This document shows positions 25,953 to 34,168 of a stretch of DNA of 64,000 bases, piece after piece. The notes under the pieces were generated by a model. The model did no database searches and had not been told where the DNA came from. It worked only from the letters and a program-made list of their open reading frames with translations. Each line of letters begins with the position of its first letter. Positions within the stretch are counted from its first letter, which is position 1. This DNA is from Thalassobium sp. R2A62 (lineage in GTDB: Bacteria; Pseudomonadota; Alphaproteobacteria; Rhodobacterales; Rhodobacteraceae): NCBI RefSeq assembly GCF_000161835.1, contig NZ_GG697169.2, positions 3,336,267 through 3,400,266 on the forward strand. The letters are read 5' to 3'. Made by a program: the position numbers and the translations under genes.

Positions 25953-28043
25953 TTGTCTTCAGCAGAGCCTACAAAGACTGTTTACCGAGCTGAAATAGAC
26001 GGCCTGAGAGCCATTGCTGTGCTTTCGGTTGTTGCTTATCACGCTTTTCCTTCACGCTTAACGGGTGGTTTCACCGGAGTTGATGTCTTTTTCGTCATCA
26101 GCGGGTATCTGATTACCGCCCACATCTTCGCGAGCCTTGACGAAGGCAAGTTTTCCTTTCTCGAGTTCTTTGTCAGGCGCATCCGGCGGATTTTTCCGGC
26201 CCTCATTCTCGTGATGGCCAGCTCTCTTATTTTCGGCTGGTTTGCCTTGGTGTCAGAAGAGTTCCAACAGCTTGGACAACATGTAGCCAGTGGCGCGGCG
26301 TTTATCGTCAATTTCATTCTAGTGGGCGAAAGCGGATACTTCGGCACTGCCGCAGACACAAAGCCCATGCTGCATTTGTGGAGTCTCGCCGTCGAAGAGC
26401 AGTTTTACATCGTCTGGCCACTCGTTCTGTGGCTGGCGTGTAGGCAGCGTTTCAGTCTTATATGGATTACAATATTGGTCGGAGTGGCGTCCTTTTATTT
26501 CAATGTTCGCTTTGTGGCGTCGAAACCGACCGAGGTCTTTTTCTGGCCTTCCGGCCGTTTCTGGGAATTGTTGAGCGGCAGTGTGCTTGCTTGGTTGATG
26601 CTATACAAGCGGGATGAGCTGGAAAGTGCCAAGGTGCGCGTCGACGCATTCATCGGGCGGATGGTCCCTTCGGGGATCGCGTCAAAAAAGACGGCCTTTA
26701 CCGAAAATGCTATGGCCTTTGGGGGGCTTTGCCTCCTTCTTTACGGTTTAGTAGAGATCAACTCAAACGTGCCGTTCCCGTCCACTTGGGCCCTTGTTCC
26801 AGTTTGCGGTGCCATTCTTATAATAGCAGCAGGAGCAACTGCTTGGTCCAATCGGATCTTTTTGATGAATCCGGTTGCGATCTGGTTTGGGTTGATCAGC
26901 TATCCACTTTATCTTTGGCACTGGCCTATTTTGTCGTTTCTCCAGATTGTCGAAAGTGGTGAACTTCCGAATCGAGATGCACGAATTATTGCGGTAGTAT
27001 TGGCGATTCTTCTTGCCTGGCTTACGGTCAGGTTTGTTGAAAAGCCTTTACGATTTGGACGCCGGAACGTTCACCTGAAGGTAGTCGGTTTGACGGGAGC
27101 GATGATTTTCGTAGGTGCGGCGGGGCTGTTGATTAGTCGGACGGATTTCTCGGAGTCGCACACGCTGGAAGAGCTCCTAGTCAAACGCCCGGGGGCTGAA
27201 CACATTTATGGCTCATCTTCCAGATGGTATCAGGGTCAGGAAGGTTGGCTGTTTTTGGGGAATGCGTTTAACGATACAGTTGCCAAACTGAAGCTTGCCT
27301 CTTCTCCCGCTTCGGCGAACATTGAGCGAGAGGCAAATCTTTTCGCGAACTTGGCTGAAGCTGCAGAAACAGCAAACACTTCGGTTGTATTGTTAATTGG
27401 TCCCAATAAATCGACGCTCTATCCGGAATATCTCCCCGGTGAGATCGAGCCTTCTGAGCGGCGCTACGTGACTTATTTCACTGAGCGATCGGATACCATT
27501 GCAAACATGACTGTGGTTGATCCAGTCGAAGACTTGCTGCGCACCAAAGAAAGTGCGGGATTGTTGTATTACAGAACAGACACGCACTGGAACAATAGGG
27601 GAGCGTTTCTGGCTTTCTCTGTTTTGGCAGACCGCATGGGCTGGCCCGTTCCTGACGTATTCTTCGAAGCAGACATGCCGCACTCAGGTGATTTAATCAA
27701 GATCTCTGAGCTTGAGGGCTTTCCCATGACCACAGGCGATAATTGGAAGATCGAATGGGCCACTGAGCCTGACCTGGAAATCAAGCCTCTGGCGAACCAA
27801 CCGGAAACCGCCTTTGGTCGCGCTGAGATTGTGATGAACAAGGCACCACTGTCTGAGCAGACCGTATGGGTTATTGGCGATTCCTTCACAACAGCTCTGA
27901 AGCCCTACATTAACGCGAGCTTTAAGGAGGTCCATTATCTTGGGCACTGGGATTCGAAACTGCGCACGCTTCCACAAGACCTTACGAGTGCAGAGGAAAA
28001 ACCAGACCTAATCATCGTGATCCGCGTGGAGCGGTCGTTTTGA
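25953..28043 (+). CDS. O-acyltransferase (OafA/YrhL) fused to an ALGX/AlgJ-like SGNH domain
   Basis: 696 aa from a TTG start with GGAG upstream; no ATG precedes the conserved beginning YRAEIDGLRAIAVLSVVAYH. About ten helices to residue 380 carry the Acyl_transf_3 marks (FTGVDVFFVISGYLI, FVRRIRRIFPALI, LWSLAVEEQFY, WHWPI). The periplasmic part (residues 415-696) is not the usual OafA SGNH module but resembles AlgX/AlgJ: YQGQEGWLFLGNAFND, LIGPNKSTLYPEYLP, TDTHWNNRGAFLAF (Asp-His pair) and VWVIGDSFTTALKPY (Ser). The membrane part would move an acyl group, usually acetyl, across the membrane and the outer domain would place it on a glycan. A terminator follows at 28,256. Confidence 0.9.
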   Translation: MSSAEPTKTVYRAEIDGLRAIAVLSVVAYHAFPSRLTGGFTGVDVFFVISGYLITAHIFASLDEGKFSFLEFFVRRIRRIFPALILVMASSLIFGWFALVSEEFQQLGQHVASGAAFIVNFILVGESGYFGTAADTKPMLHLWSLAVEEQFYIVWPLVLWLACRQRFSLIWITILVGVASFYFNVRFVASKPTEVFFWPSGRFWELLSGSVLAWLMLYKRDELESAKVRVDAFIGRMVPSGIASKKTAFTENAMAFGGLCLLLYGLVEINSNVPFPSTWALVPVCGAILIIAAGATAWSNRIFLMNPVAIWFGLISYPLYLWHWPILSFLQIVESGELPNRDARIIAVVLAILLAWLTVRFVEKPLRFGRRNVHLKVVGLTGAMIFVGAAGLLISRTDFSESHTLEELLVKRPGAEHIYGSSSRWYQGQEGWLFLGNAFNDTVAKLKLASSPASANIEREANLFANLAEAAETANTSVVLLIGPNKSTLYPEYLPGEIEPSERRYVTYFTERSDTIANMTVVDPVEDLLRTKESAGLLYYRTDTHWNNRGAFLAFSVLADRMGWPVPDVFFEADMPHSGDLIKISELEGFPMTTGDNWKIEWATEPDLEIKPLANQPETAFGRAEIVMNKAPLSEQTVWVIGDSFTTALKPYINASFKEVHYLGHWDSKLRTLPQDLTSAEEKPDLIIVIRVERSF

Positions 28044-28212
28044 GTTGAAATGGTGAATGCCCCGCCAAAGAACGTGATTTGCAGTAGGAGCCAAGGTTAT
28101 GGGTTCGAGCCCGGAGGGTTTCAAAAACCACCGTTTGTTGAACCTCTCGAAAGCATCCATTGGCGCAACCGCAGCGAAAGCCTGGTTTTGTCCCGCTTCT
28201 GAGACATTGTTG

Positions 28213-28249
28213 AAGCCGCCATTGGTCCCAAAAAACCTGACGACGGACA
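28213..28249. repeat. Dispersed ~37-bp intergenic repeat, copy 2
   Basis: AAGCCGCCATTGGTCCCAAA ... GACGACGGACA, matching the block at 10436-10472 with few changes and one indel. It lies directly before a terminator hairpin. Confidence 0.5.
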
Positions 28250-28255
28250 CTTTTG

Positions 28256-28287
28256 GGCTGGGCCTTCGGGTCTGGCCTTTTTCTTTT
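28256..28287 (+). terminator. Intrinsic terminator after the acyltransferase gene
   Basis: GGCTGGGCC - TTCG - GGTCTGGCC forms a 9-pair stem (several G-U pairs) with a stable tetraloop, followed by TTTTTCTTTT. It is 212 bases after the acyltransferase stop. Confidence 0.7.
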
Positions 28288-28397
28288 GGACGTGTCCGCA
28301 AATCGTGTTGGTCGGACGATGAACACACAGCAGCCATTCGCGTGTTGGCCTCCTCATTCGTGATTTTCACGCCATCATCTCACGCATTGTTTCCCCA

Positions 28398-28495
28398 ATG
28401 AAAACAGTGACCTGCAAGACAACAGTTTAGGAAGCGTAACAGGCCCAATTATATACTTTTGGGTGCTTAACCTAATCAAAGGAGACGTCGCTTAG
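28398..28495 (+). promoter_or_regulatory. Duplicated leader block before Hint gene 1
   Basis: About 98 bp that recur before the second Hint gene (29970-30068). Shared words include AATGAAAACAGT, AACAGTTTAG, GCGTAACAGGCCCAATTA and CTTAACCT, ending in AAGGAG and CTTAG. Conservation across a duplicated non-coding block suggests a promoter or a shared untranslated leader. It ends 84 bases before the start codon. Confidence 0.55.
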
Positions 28496-28579
28496 GGCGG
28501 GAGTGCTGTTTTATTCTCTGACCAAGAGCAAAAAGCACAAGCAAGTGTAAGCCAAATCTAATCTGAAAGTGGAAAATCA

Positions 28580-29560
28580 ATGAGAACAGGCACGTTTTTA
28601 CTTTTGGACGGTAATTGGACGGGTGCTGCTGCCACCTTCAATGTAACTGGTGTAGTTACCCTAACCTCCGATGTCGGCACCACCGTTGAGGATGGTGACT
28701 CGTTTGATGGTAGCATCATAACCAAATATTTTGCCTTTGATTATGATTACGAATATACGATGAACGACGGCACAGTTTTTACCCCTTCCAACGCAGCAGG
28801 CAGCGCAATGATAATTGAGCTTGCTGATGGCCGCACACTGTTCTCGTTTGGAAATTCATCATTCCCTTCATCAAGCGATGAAATTGCAGCAAACGGCTCG
28901 GGAGTTGCTACAGTAGCTATCCCAACCGGGATAAATACTATCTCAAATACTGCTCCTGATTATTATTTGGGTAGCGATCCTATCTGCTTCACCCGTGGCA
29001 CCCTGATCAAGACCGATCAAGGCGAGCGCCCGATTGAAGAGCTTGCTGCTGGCGATATGGTACTGACGATGGACCACGGGTATCAGCCCATACGCTGGAT
29101 CGGGTCGTCCAAACGAGCAGCTACAGGCGATCTTGCCCCCATCCTGATCCGCAAGAGTGCTCTGGGGAATGACCGTGACCTACGCGTCAGCCCACAGCAC
29201 CGTATGCTCCTTCAAGGCTGGCAGGCAGAACTGCTCTTTGGCGAAGTTGAAGTGCTGGCGACAGCCAAGTCCCTGCTGAATGACCAGACCATCCTGCGTG
29301 ACGAAGGGGGTGAGGTAGAGTATTTCCACATGCTGTTTGATACCCACGAGATTATCTACGCTGAAGGCTGCGCTTCTGAGAGCTTCCACCCGGGCCAACA
29401 GGGCTGGACAGCCTTGGATCAAGCCACACGGGATGAAATCCTCACGCTCTTCCCACAGCTTGCTGACGGCACCCTCAACGACTACGGCCCCTCTGCCTGC
29501 ATGAGCCTCAAGCATAAAGAGGGCAAGCTCCTTGGGTCCTATATGGCTGGGAGCGTTTAG
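28580..29560 (+). CDS. Hint-domain (hedgehog/intein) protein 1
   Basis: 326 aa. Residues 1-135 are beta-rich, acidic and polar (EDGDSFDGSIITKYFAFDYD) with no signal peptide; I know no family for them. Residues 136-300 are a Hint domain: the nucleophile Cys136 in CFTRGTLIKTDQGERPIEEL, the block-B-like RVSPQHRMLLQGW with its His, and VEYFHMLFDTHEIIYAEGC. In inteins and hedgehogs this fold cleaves the chain at the Cys by an N-S acyl shift. The last 30 residues (KHKEGKLLGSYMAGSV) are shared with the paralog and may be an export or anchoring signal. Such proteins are common in Rhodobacteraceae; their role is unknown. Self-cleavage here is inferred. Confidence 0.88.
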   Translation: MRTGTFLLLDGNWTGAAATFNVTGVVTLTSDVGTTVEDGDSFDGSIITKYFAFDYDYEYTMNDGTVFTPSNAAGSAMIIELADGRTLFSFGNSSFPSSSDEIAANGSGVATVAIPTGINTISNTAPDYYLGSDPICFTRGTLIKTDQGERPIEELAAGDMVLTMDHGYQPIRWIGSSKRAATGDLAPILIRKSALGNDRDLRVSPQHRMLLQGWQAELLFGEVEVLATAKSLLNDQTILRDEGGEVEYFHMLFDTHEIIYAEGCASESFHPGQQGWTALDQATRDEILTLFPQLADGTLNDYGPSACMSLKHKEGKLLGSYMAGSV

Positions 29561-29675
29561 CGCTTGATCTAAGTCAGGTCGCGGCTTGTCTGAGTTTTGG
29601 CCCGAACGAACCGTAACTGGGACAGCAATCGAACAGCCGCTGTCAAAAATGCGAACAAAAAGGAGTGTCTTGGAC

Positions 29676-29912
29676 ATGTCAAAAATTAAATATCTCGTCA
29701 TACCGCTGGCGTTCGGAGTTTCTGGATGCCTCAGTGCCGTGAACTATGAAACCGCACCGGTCGTCGTCTCTACAGCGCAGGGTCCAGTGACTTGCCAACT
29801 TTACACGAGAGAGCAAGTTACGTGGGACCGATCTATTGGGAGACCAGAAGAGATGTCTGTTCAAGTCGCTGATGCCGTCTGCGTCAACGAAGGGCTTAAA
29901 CGCTCCAGGTGA
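29676..29912 (+). CDS. Small putative lipoprotein
   Basis: 78 aa from ATG 29676, AAGGAG ten bases upstream. MSKIKYLVIPLAFGVSGCLS is a lipoprotein signal with Cys at residue 18. The mature part has two more cysteines (VTCQLYTRE; DAVCVNEG) that could form a disulfide. Located between the two Hint genes; no family recognised. Confidence 0.65.
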   Translation: MSKIKYLVIPLAFGVSGCLSAVNYETAPVVVSTAQGPVTCQLYTREQVTWDRSIGRPEEMSVQVADAVCVNEGLKRSR

Positions 29913-29969
29913 TGGATCCGCACTTCCTCGTGACCAGTCCGGTCTAATGTTTCAAGCGACTGCTTTCTT

Positions 29970-30068
29970 AATGAAAACAGTCGCCTGAAAAGTAACAGTT
30001 TAGAGTGCGTAACAGGCCCAATTACATCCAATTGGATACTTAACCTGTTCGAAGGAGTCGCGGCTTAG
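29970..30068 (+). promoter_or_regulatory. Duplicated leader block before Hint gene 2
   Basis: Second copy of the leader at 28398-28495, with the same words in the same order and spacing; it ends 61 bases before the start codon. Confidence 0.55.
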
Positions 30069-30129
30069 AACTGGGGCCTCTCTTATTTTCCGGACGAAAA
30101 GCAGGGGCAAGCTAAATCTAGAGGCACCT

Positions 30130-31116
30130 ATGACTATTTTCACAATCAATTACATTGATGCAGATTCACCCAGCTTCACTGGAGTTCCCAATGCTTTCAC
30201 CATTGGATCTGCGGCCGATATCGTATCGCTTACTCTGGACGATGATGATGGATTTTTGGACGTACAGGGTAATGACCTTGGGGGAACGCCAGGGATCGCT
30301 CAGAATGACTCAAACCCTTCTGGAACTACCGGGTTTGAACCTGGGGAGACAGTTCAATATTTTCGAGCATATTCCGTGTCTGGATCTGACGGCTCTACTG
30401 GAACCATTTATTATATGTCTAATGCCAGCGGTAGTGGCATTCAAGGAATTGCTGCCGACTTTCCTTTTGTCGTGGGGGTCACATACACGCCGGGTGCCCA
30501 GCTTCCGGCCACGTCTGCGCCGTATGAAACCCTAGCCCCCTGCTTCACCCGTGGCACCCTGATCAAGACCGATCAAGGCGAGCGTCCGATTGAAGAGCTT
30601 GCTGCTGGCGACATGGTGCTGACGATGGACCACGGGTATCAGCCCATACGCTGGATCGGGTCGTCCAAACGAGCGGCCACAGGCGATCTTGCCCCCATTT
30701 TGATCCGCAAGGGTGCTCTCGGGAATGACCGTGATCTACGCGTCAGCCCACAGCACCGTATGCTCCTGCAAGGCTGGCAGGCAGAGATGCTCTTTGGCGA
30801 ACTTGAAGTGCTGGCAACAGCCAAGTCTCTGCTGAATGACCAGACAATCCTGCGTGACGAAGGGGGTGAGGTGGAGTATTTCCACATGCTGTTTGATACC
30901 CACGAGATTATCTACGCTGAAGGCTGCCCTTCTGAGAGCTTCCACCCGGGCCAACAGGGCTGGACAGCCTTGGATCAAGCCACACGGGATGAGATCCTCA
31001 CGCTCTTCCCACAGCTTGCTGACGGCAACTTCAACGACTACGGCCCCGCCGCCCGCATGAGCCTCAAACATAAAGAGGGCAAGCTGCTTGGCGCGTATAT
31101 GGCTGGGAGCGTTTAG
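30130..31116 (+). CDS. Hint-domain (hedgehog/intein) protein 2
   Basis: 328 aa. The first 137 residues share no obvious similarity with those of protein 1 (NYIDADSPSFTGVPNAFTIG; EPGETVQYFRAYSVSGSDGS). From Cys138 onward (CFTRGTLIKTDQGERPIEEL) the protein is almost identical to protein 1, both at amino-acid and DNA level, with about a dozen substitutions (KGALG for KSALG; EMLFGELEV for ELLFGEVEV). So two different beta-rich passengers carry one Hint-plus-tail cassette. The near identity of the 3' halves implies recent duplication with exchange of the front part, or gene conversion of the Hint part. Confidence 0.88.
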   Translation: MTIFTINYIDADSPSFTGVPNAFTIGSAADIVSLTLDDDDGFLDVQGNDLGGTPGIAQNDSNPSGTTGFEPGETVQYFRAYSVSGSDGSTGTIYYMSNASGSGIQGIAADFPFVVGVTYTPGAQLPATSAPYETLAPCFTRGTLIKTDQGERPIEELAAGDMVLTMDHGYQPIRWIGSSKRAATGDLAPILIRKGALGNDRDLRVSPQHRMLLQGWQAEMLFGELEVLATAKSLLNDQTILRDEGGEVEYFHMLFDTHEIIYAEGCPSESFHPGQQGWTALDQATRDEILTLFPQLADGNFNDYGPAARMSLKHKEGKLLGAYMAGSV

Positions 31117-31248
31117 CCTGAAGTTGATGAGCCGTCTCAGGCCGTCTGGTTGGTTCCAGTAGCTGTTGGCCTTGGATCATTTGGCTACCAAAACGGCTAC
31201 TGATTGATATTTTAATATTAGATACAATAACTTGCCTGTTAAATAATT

Positions 31249-31296
31249 GGATTGAAAATCCTCGTGTCGGTGGTTCGATTCCGCCCCTGGGCACCA
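31249..31296 (+). other. tRNA-Phe 3' fragment, putative attachment site (att)
   Basis: 48 bases from the anticodon arm to the end of a tRNA-Phe(GAA) gene: GGATTGAAAATCCTC gives the anticodon stem with loop TTGAAAA, GGTGGTTCGATTCCGCC the T-arm, and CCTGGGCACCA the acceptor 3' strand with encoded CCA. The D-arm and 5' half are missing; upstream bases (TTAAATAATT) do not pair with the acceptor. 3' tRNA fragments of this kind are left where an integrative element has recombined with a tRNA gene; the intact gene must lie outside the window. Confidence 0.8.
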
Positions 31297-31310
31297 TTTT
31301 TCCGAAACGG

Positions 31311-31344
31311 ATATACTCAATTTCCCTTAAAAACATGAGTATAT
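31311..31344. repeat. Inverted repeat beside the att site
   Basis: ATATACTCA (31311-31319) and TGAGTATAT (31336-31344), perfect over 9 bp; the arms extend imperfectly outward (CCGAAACG against CGTTTTCGG). Could be a recombinase or excisionase site, or a bidirectional terminator. Confidence 0.5.
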
Positions 31345-31371
31345 AAGCGTTTTCGGTTTGGGTAAGCTCAG

Positions 31372-31407
31372 AATTGCTACAGTATTTGCTACGGAAATTG
31401 CTACAGT
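31372..31407. repeat. Three tandem 12-bp repeats beside the att site
   Basis: AATTGCTACAGT, ATTTGCTACGGA, AATTGCTACAGT, head to tail with no spacer. Spacing and closeness to a tRNA att core fit arm-type integrase binding sites. Confidence 0.5.
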
Positions 31408-32245
31408 GAATGAGTTCTGCAGCTTTGAGCCTTTCAGTGTAGCCTCCAGAATGAAGGTAACCTTTCTCTTGGATATTTTATTCATCTGGGAAGGGCCATG
31501 GATCCAACTCCGTGGCTCGCAATGACCACAGGACATCCCATGTCGTCCAAGGCTTGCAATAGAAGGAGTGTATCGCTTGCCGAGTAAGCCCATCCAATGG
31601 CGCACTTGGCCATCTCCAATTTTGCGCTAACCCGAGGCTTTTTTGCGCGAAGCAGTTGGGGGCTTGCTCTCCTTTGTCCTAAGTTAAGTGTCCTGATTCA
31701 ACTGCTTCGGTGCCAGCTATGCCGATAGCGGTTCAGAGTGGCGTTGCAGAGTTGGGTTTCTGTGACCTACGGGGCAGAGTTCCTCGCAATGGGTCTTTCT
31801 TTCAGCAGCTTCACACAGTGCGTCTTTGTTTCGGCGCGGCTTCGGCGATGGTATCCGCTTCATCGCCGCCAGATGGTAACAACCAGATATCTTGAGACAT
31901 TTGCGGCCTCGCTCCGAATGATAGCGCCTGCGCTCGAGGGTTTCTACGGTTTGGCGTTCTTGCGAGAGGTACGACGGTTCGAGCTCCGCGCACGACAACC
32001 GCGTCGTAATATTTTCGGGTACCATATCTGCCGATCCATCGTCTATGACGTGGTTTTTGCCATCAGTGAGGACGCGACGCTGGCTGGGATGCTAATGAAT
32101 GATCACACATCGCAGCAAGCACGCAAAAAATACACCGGGGACCGCGCCAAGCAAGCCGCGCTTGCTGCTGCCGGCAAGGAAATAGATGACCTCTTTGATG
32201 CGTTTGGCGCATGATCCCTTTAGGGGGACATAGGCCCGGCACCAT
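31408..32245. other. Integration-end region with no sure gene
   Basis: About 840 bases between the att-associated repeats and the helicase island. One plus-strand frame (31738-32214) is open for 158 codons. Only its last 60 residues look protein-like (EDATLAGMLMNDHTSQQARK ... GKEIDDLFDAFGA) and the rest is low in that quality. It may be the tail of a lost recombinase or cargo gene, but I cannot identify it. Confidence 0.35.
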
Positions 32246-32395
32246 ACCCTTCTTGGGTTTTTTCATTGACACTTTAAGCGCCTCGCGTCGCCATAGGCGT
32301 TTGACCCTCTTGTCATTCACTTGCCAGCCTGCATCTCTCAGCAGGGCAGCAACTCGGCGATATGCGCGGACCACGTCAAGGGGGAGGCTCAAAGT
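32246..32395 (-). pseudogene. IS3-family OrfB fragment
   Basis: About 49 codons on the minus strand, AYRRVAALLRDAGWQVNDKR followed by VKRLWRREALKVSMKKPKKG, the HTH_21-like region of IS3-family OrfB proteins. The integrase core is gone. It abuts the 3' end of the drmB-like gene and may mark the edge of a rearrangement. Confidence 0.65.
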
Positions 32396-32404
32396 CGCAC
32401 AGAT

Positions 32405-34168
32405 TCATTTAAGCAAGTCTTTGAAATATGATAGCGATCCGGCACTCAACAAATTACGGTCAAGAAACCCGTTCCAAGCTTCGCAGCTGGTCTCTGGCAA
32501 GAAGACGCAATTGTGACAGGCTGCGTGGTTCCCGTTCGAGCCGCTCCGGGCCATTCCCTCTGAGCAGAGCGGATCGGCTGAGCAGAGCTCATGGTCTGTC
32601 AGTGCCTGTAGGACCAGTTGTTCCATCCTTGCTGGTCGTGCCTGTCGAGAAAGTCCTCCCATCGTGCCGTCCGCGTCCGGCGTAGAGGTGTAGATAAGTA
32701 GCCCGGCCATATTCGGCCCTACATACAGGCGTTCACGCAAGGCGCTCGAGGAGTACCCGCTGTCGAGTGACAGTCGCGCGATTAGTGCGTGTGCCAAGGT
32801 GTGGACCAGCATGTATCGCGCGTTGAGTTGAGACGGCGCGCCATCCACCAGTTTGCCTTCGGCCCGAGCCGTGTCCATGTGAGTTTGGATAAGCTGCAGA
32901 ATATGCGCTTCGACATCCGACCGCTCCTCCCAGGTGGAAACTGCCTCAAGGTTTAGCGATAGGAATACACCTTCGCCATGCATTGCGACGGCGGGCAACC
33001 ATGACAGGTCTGACCGAGACAGTGGTACCGGATCCGGTACGCCGCCGACCTGTGCCTTCAGCCTCGTAAACCCAGTCAATGCCCGCACTTCCCGCAAGCG
33101 CTCCACTGATGATATCCAGGAAATTACTCCAGAGAGTACATCGGGCACAGGTTGATGACGGTTGAGCAGAATCGACGCGTCTTCGTCAGAGGATGACGTG
33201 TCTGTCAACAGCATGCGGAACTCGCCGAGTCGAAGGTCTTCTTCGGCTTCCGTATCGCCTTCTGAGAATTCACGGTAAAGCCGAGCAATGTTTTCAGCTG
33301 TGTCATCACCGTCCCAATCGGGAAGGACGTCGTAATTGATGTAATCGATCAGTGCGGCGTCATCATCTTTTCGCCGACTCAATGCCTTCAAGTGGTCCTG
33401 AAGTCTGTCTGCGAAACCCACCTTCCAATCGGGAAGGGTAATCGCGCTCTGCTCGATCGAGAAATAGACGTTACTTGCCCCCCGTTGCGTGGTCCGCGGC
33501 GTGGCCTCGCATCCAGTCTCGCGACCGCCAAGCCATGGTCTGCCACCACGACATTTATGACCCGGAATTCCCTTTGGAGAGAATGCCTCGGACATGGAGC
33601 GCCTTGCTTCACAGGATTTGCATGTTAGCAGCAGCCCGCCGATGCCGGCCCCGATGGTTTTTAGCGCCAAAACTGGGCCCGAACACCCGGCTTCGTGCGT
33701 CAGCCAGGAAGTCCAAGGGAAATCATCGAGGTGGCCCTTTTCGCATATTGTAACGAACCGGACGGGTACCACCGCTGGTTTGCCACGACATCGGCCGCAA
33801 TGCAGGCTATCTCCGTTCCGCGAGGGCGACCATTGCCCGGAACGGTTGATGACATGGCACTCGGGACACGAGAGCCAGTCGGGAAAGCGTTCGATCGGAA
33901 GCACACGGTCCTTTGTCTGTCCGTCCTTTACGTAGGTCCCGACTGGGGGTGCCCTGAAGTGATTGACGCCCAGAAGCGCTTCGAGTCGCGGTTCCCGAAC
34001 CACATCCTGCTTGTAGCCGCCTTTCGTGTAGGCCTCCCAAGCTTCCAGCCCCTGCATGACCCCGGAAAGCAGCGCTCCACTTCCGGGTAGCCGGAAATCG
34101 ACGATTGCCCCTGGTCCGAAGGTCGAAATGATTTGGCTGCGGCGGATGCTGCCGACATTCTTGCTCAT
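32405..34168 (-). CDS. drmB: DrmB-like DUF1998 protein of a DISARM-related system
   Basis: 587 aa; ATG overlaps the stop of the drmA-like gene (ATGA). Near residue 101 a zinc knuckle CPECHVINRSG pairs with HCGRC. Near residue 138 CEKGHLDDFPW is the hallmark of DrmB proteins. More cysteines follow (LLTCKSCEARRS). The C-terminal DUF1998 part has LVHTLAHALIARLSLDSGYS near residue 453 and a final Cys cluster (CSADPLCSEG; HNCVFLPETSCE). In DISARM, DrmA and DrmB form a complex that loads on foreign DNA (established knowledge). Here DrmB is the distal gene of a three-gene minus-strand operon with drmA-like and UvrD-like genes, and no methylase. Confidence 0.85.
   Translation of the reverse strand: MSKNVGSIRRSQIISTFGPGAIVDFRLPGSGALLSGVMQGLEAWEAYTKGGYKQDVVREPRLEALLGVNHFRAPPVGTYVKDGQTKDRVLPIERFPDWLSCPECHVINRSGQWSPSRNGDSLHCGRCRGKPAVVPVRFVTICEKGHLDDFPWTSWLTHEAGCSGPVLALKTIGAGIGGLLLTCKSCEARRSMSEAFSPKGIPGHKCRGGRPWLGGRETGCEATPRTTQRGASNVYFSIEQSAITLPDWKVGFADRLQDHLKALSRRKDDDAALIDYINYDVLPDWDGDDTAENIARLYREFSEGDTEAEEDLRLGEFRMLLTDTSSSDEDASILLNRHQPVPDVLSGVISWISSVERLREVRALTGFTRLKAQVGGVPDPVPLSRSDLSWLPAVAMHGEGVFLSLNLEAVSTWEERSDVEAHILQLIQTHMDTARAEGKLVDGAPSQLNARYMLVHTLAHALIARLSLDSGYSSSALRERLYVGPNMAGLLIYTSTPDADGTMGGLSRQARPARMEQLVLQALTDHELCSADPLCSEGMARSGSNGNHAACHNCVFLPETSCEAWNGFLDRNLLSAGSLSYFKDLLK

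Noticed and set aside
28083-28125. tRNA-like T-arm (GGGTTCGAGCCC) after the acyltransferase gene
   Set aside because: No acceptor, D-arm or anticodon arm can be folded around it; chance resemblance.
31738-32214. Complete integrase gene beside the tRNA fragment
   Set aside because: The open frame has no recombinase catalytic pattern (R...H-x-x-R...Y) and only its last 60 residues look protein-like.
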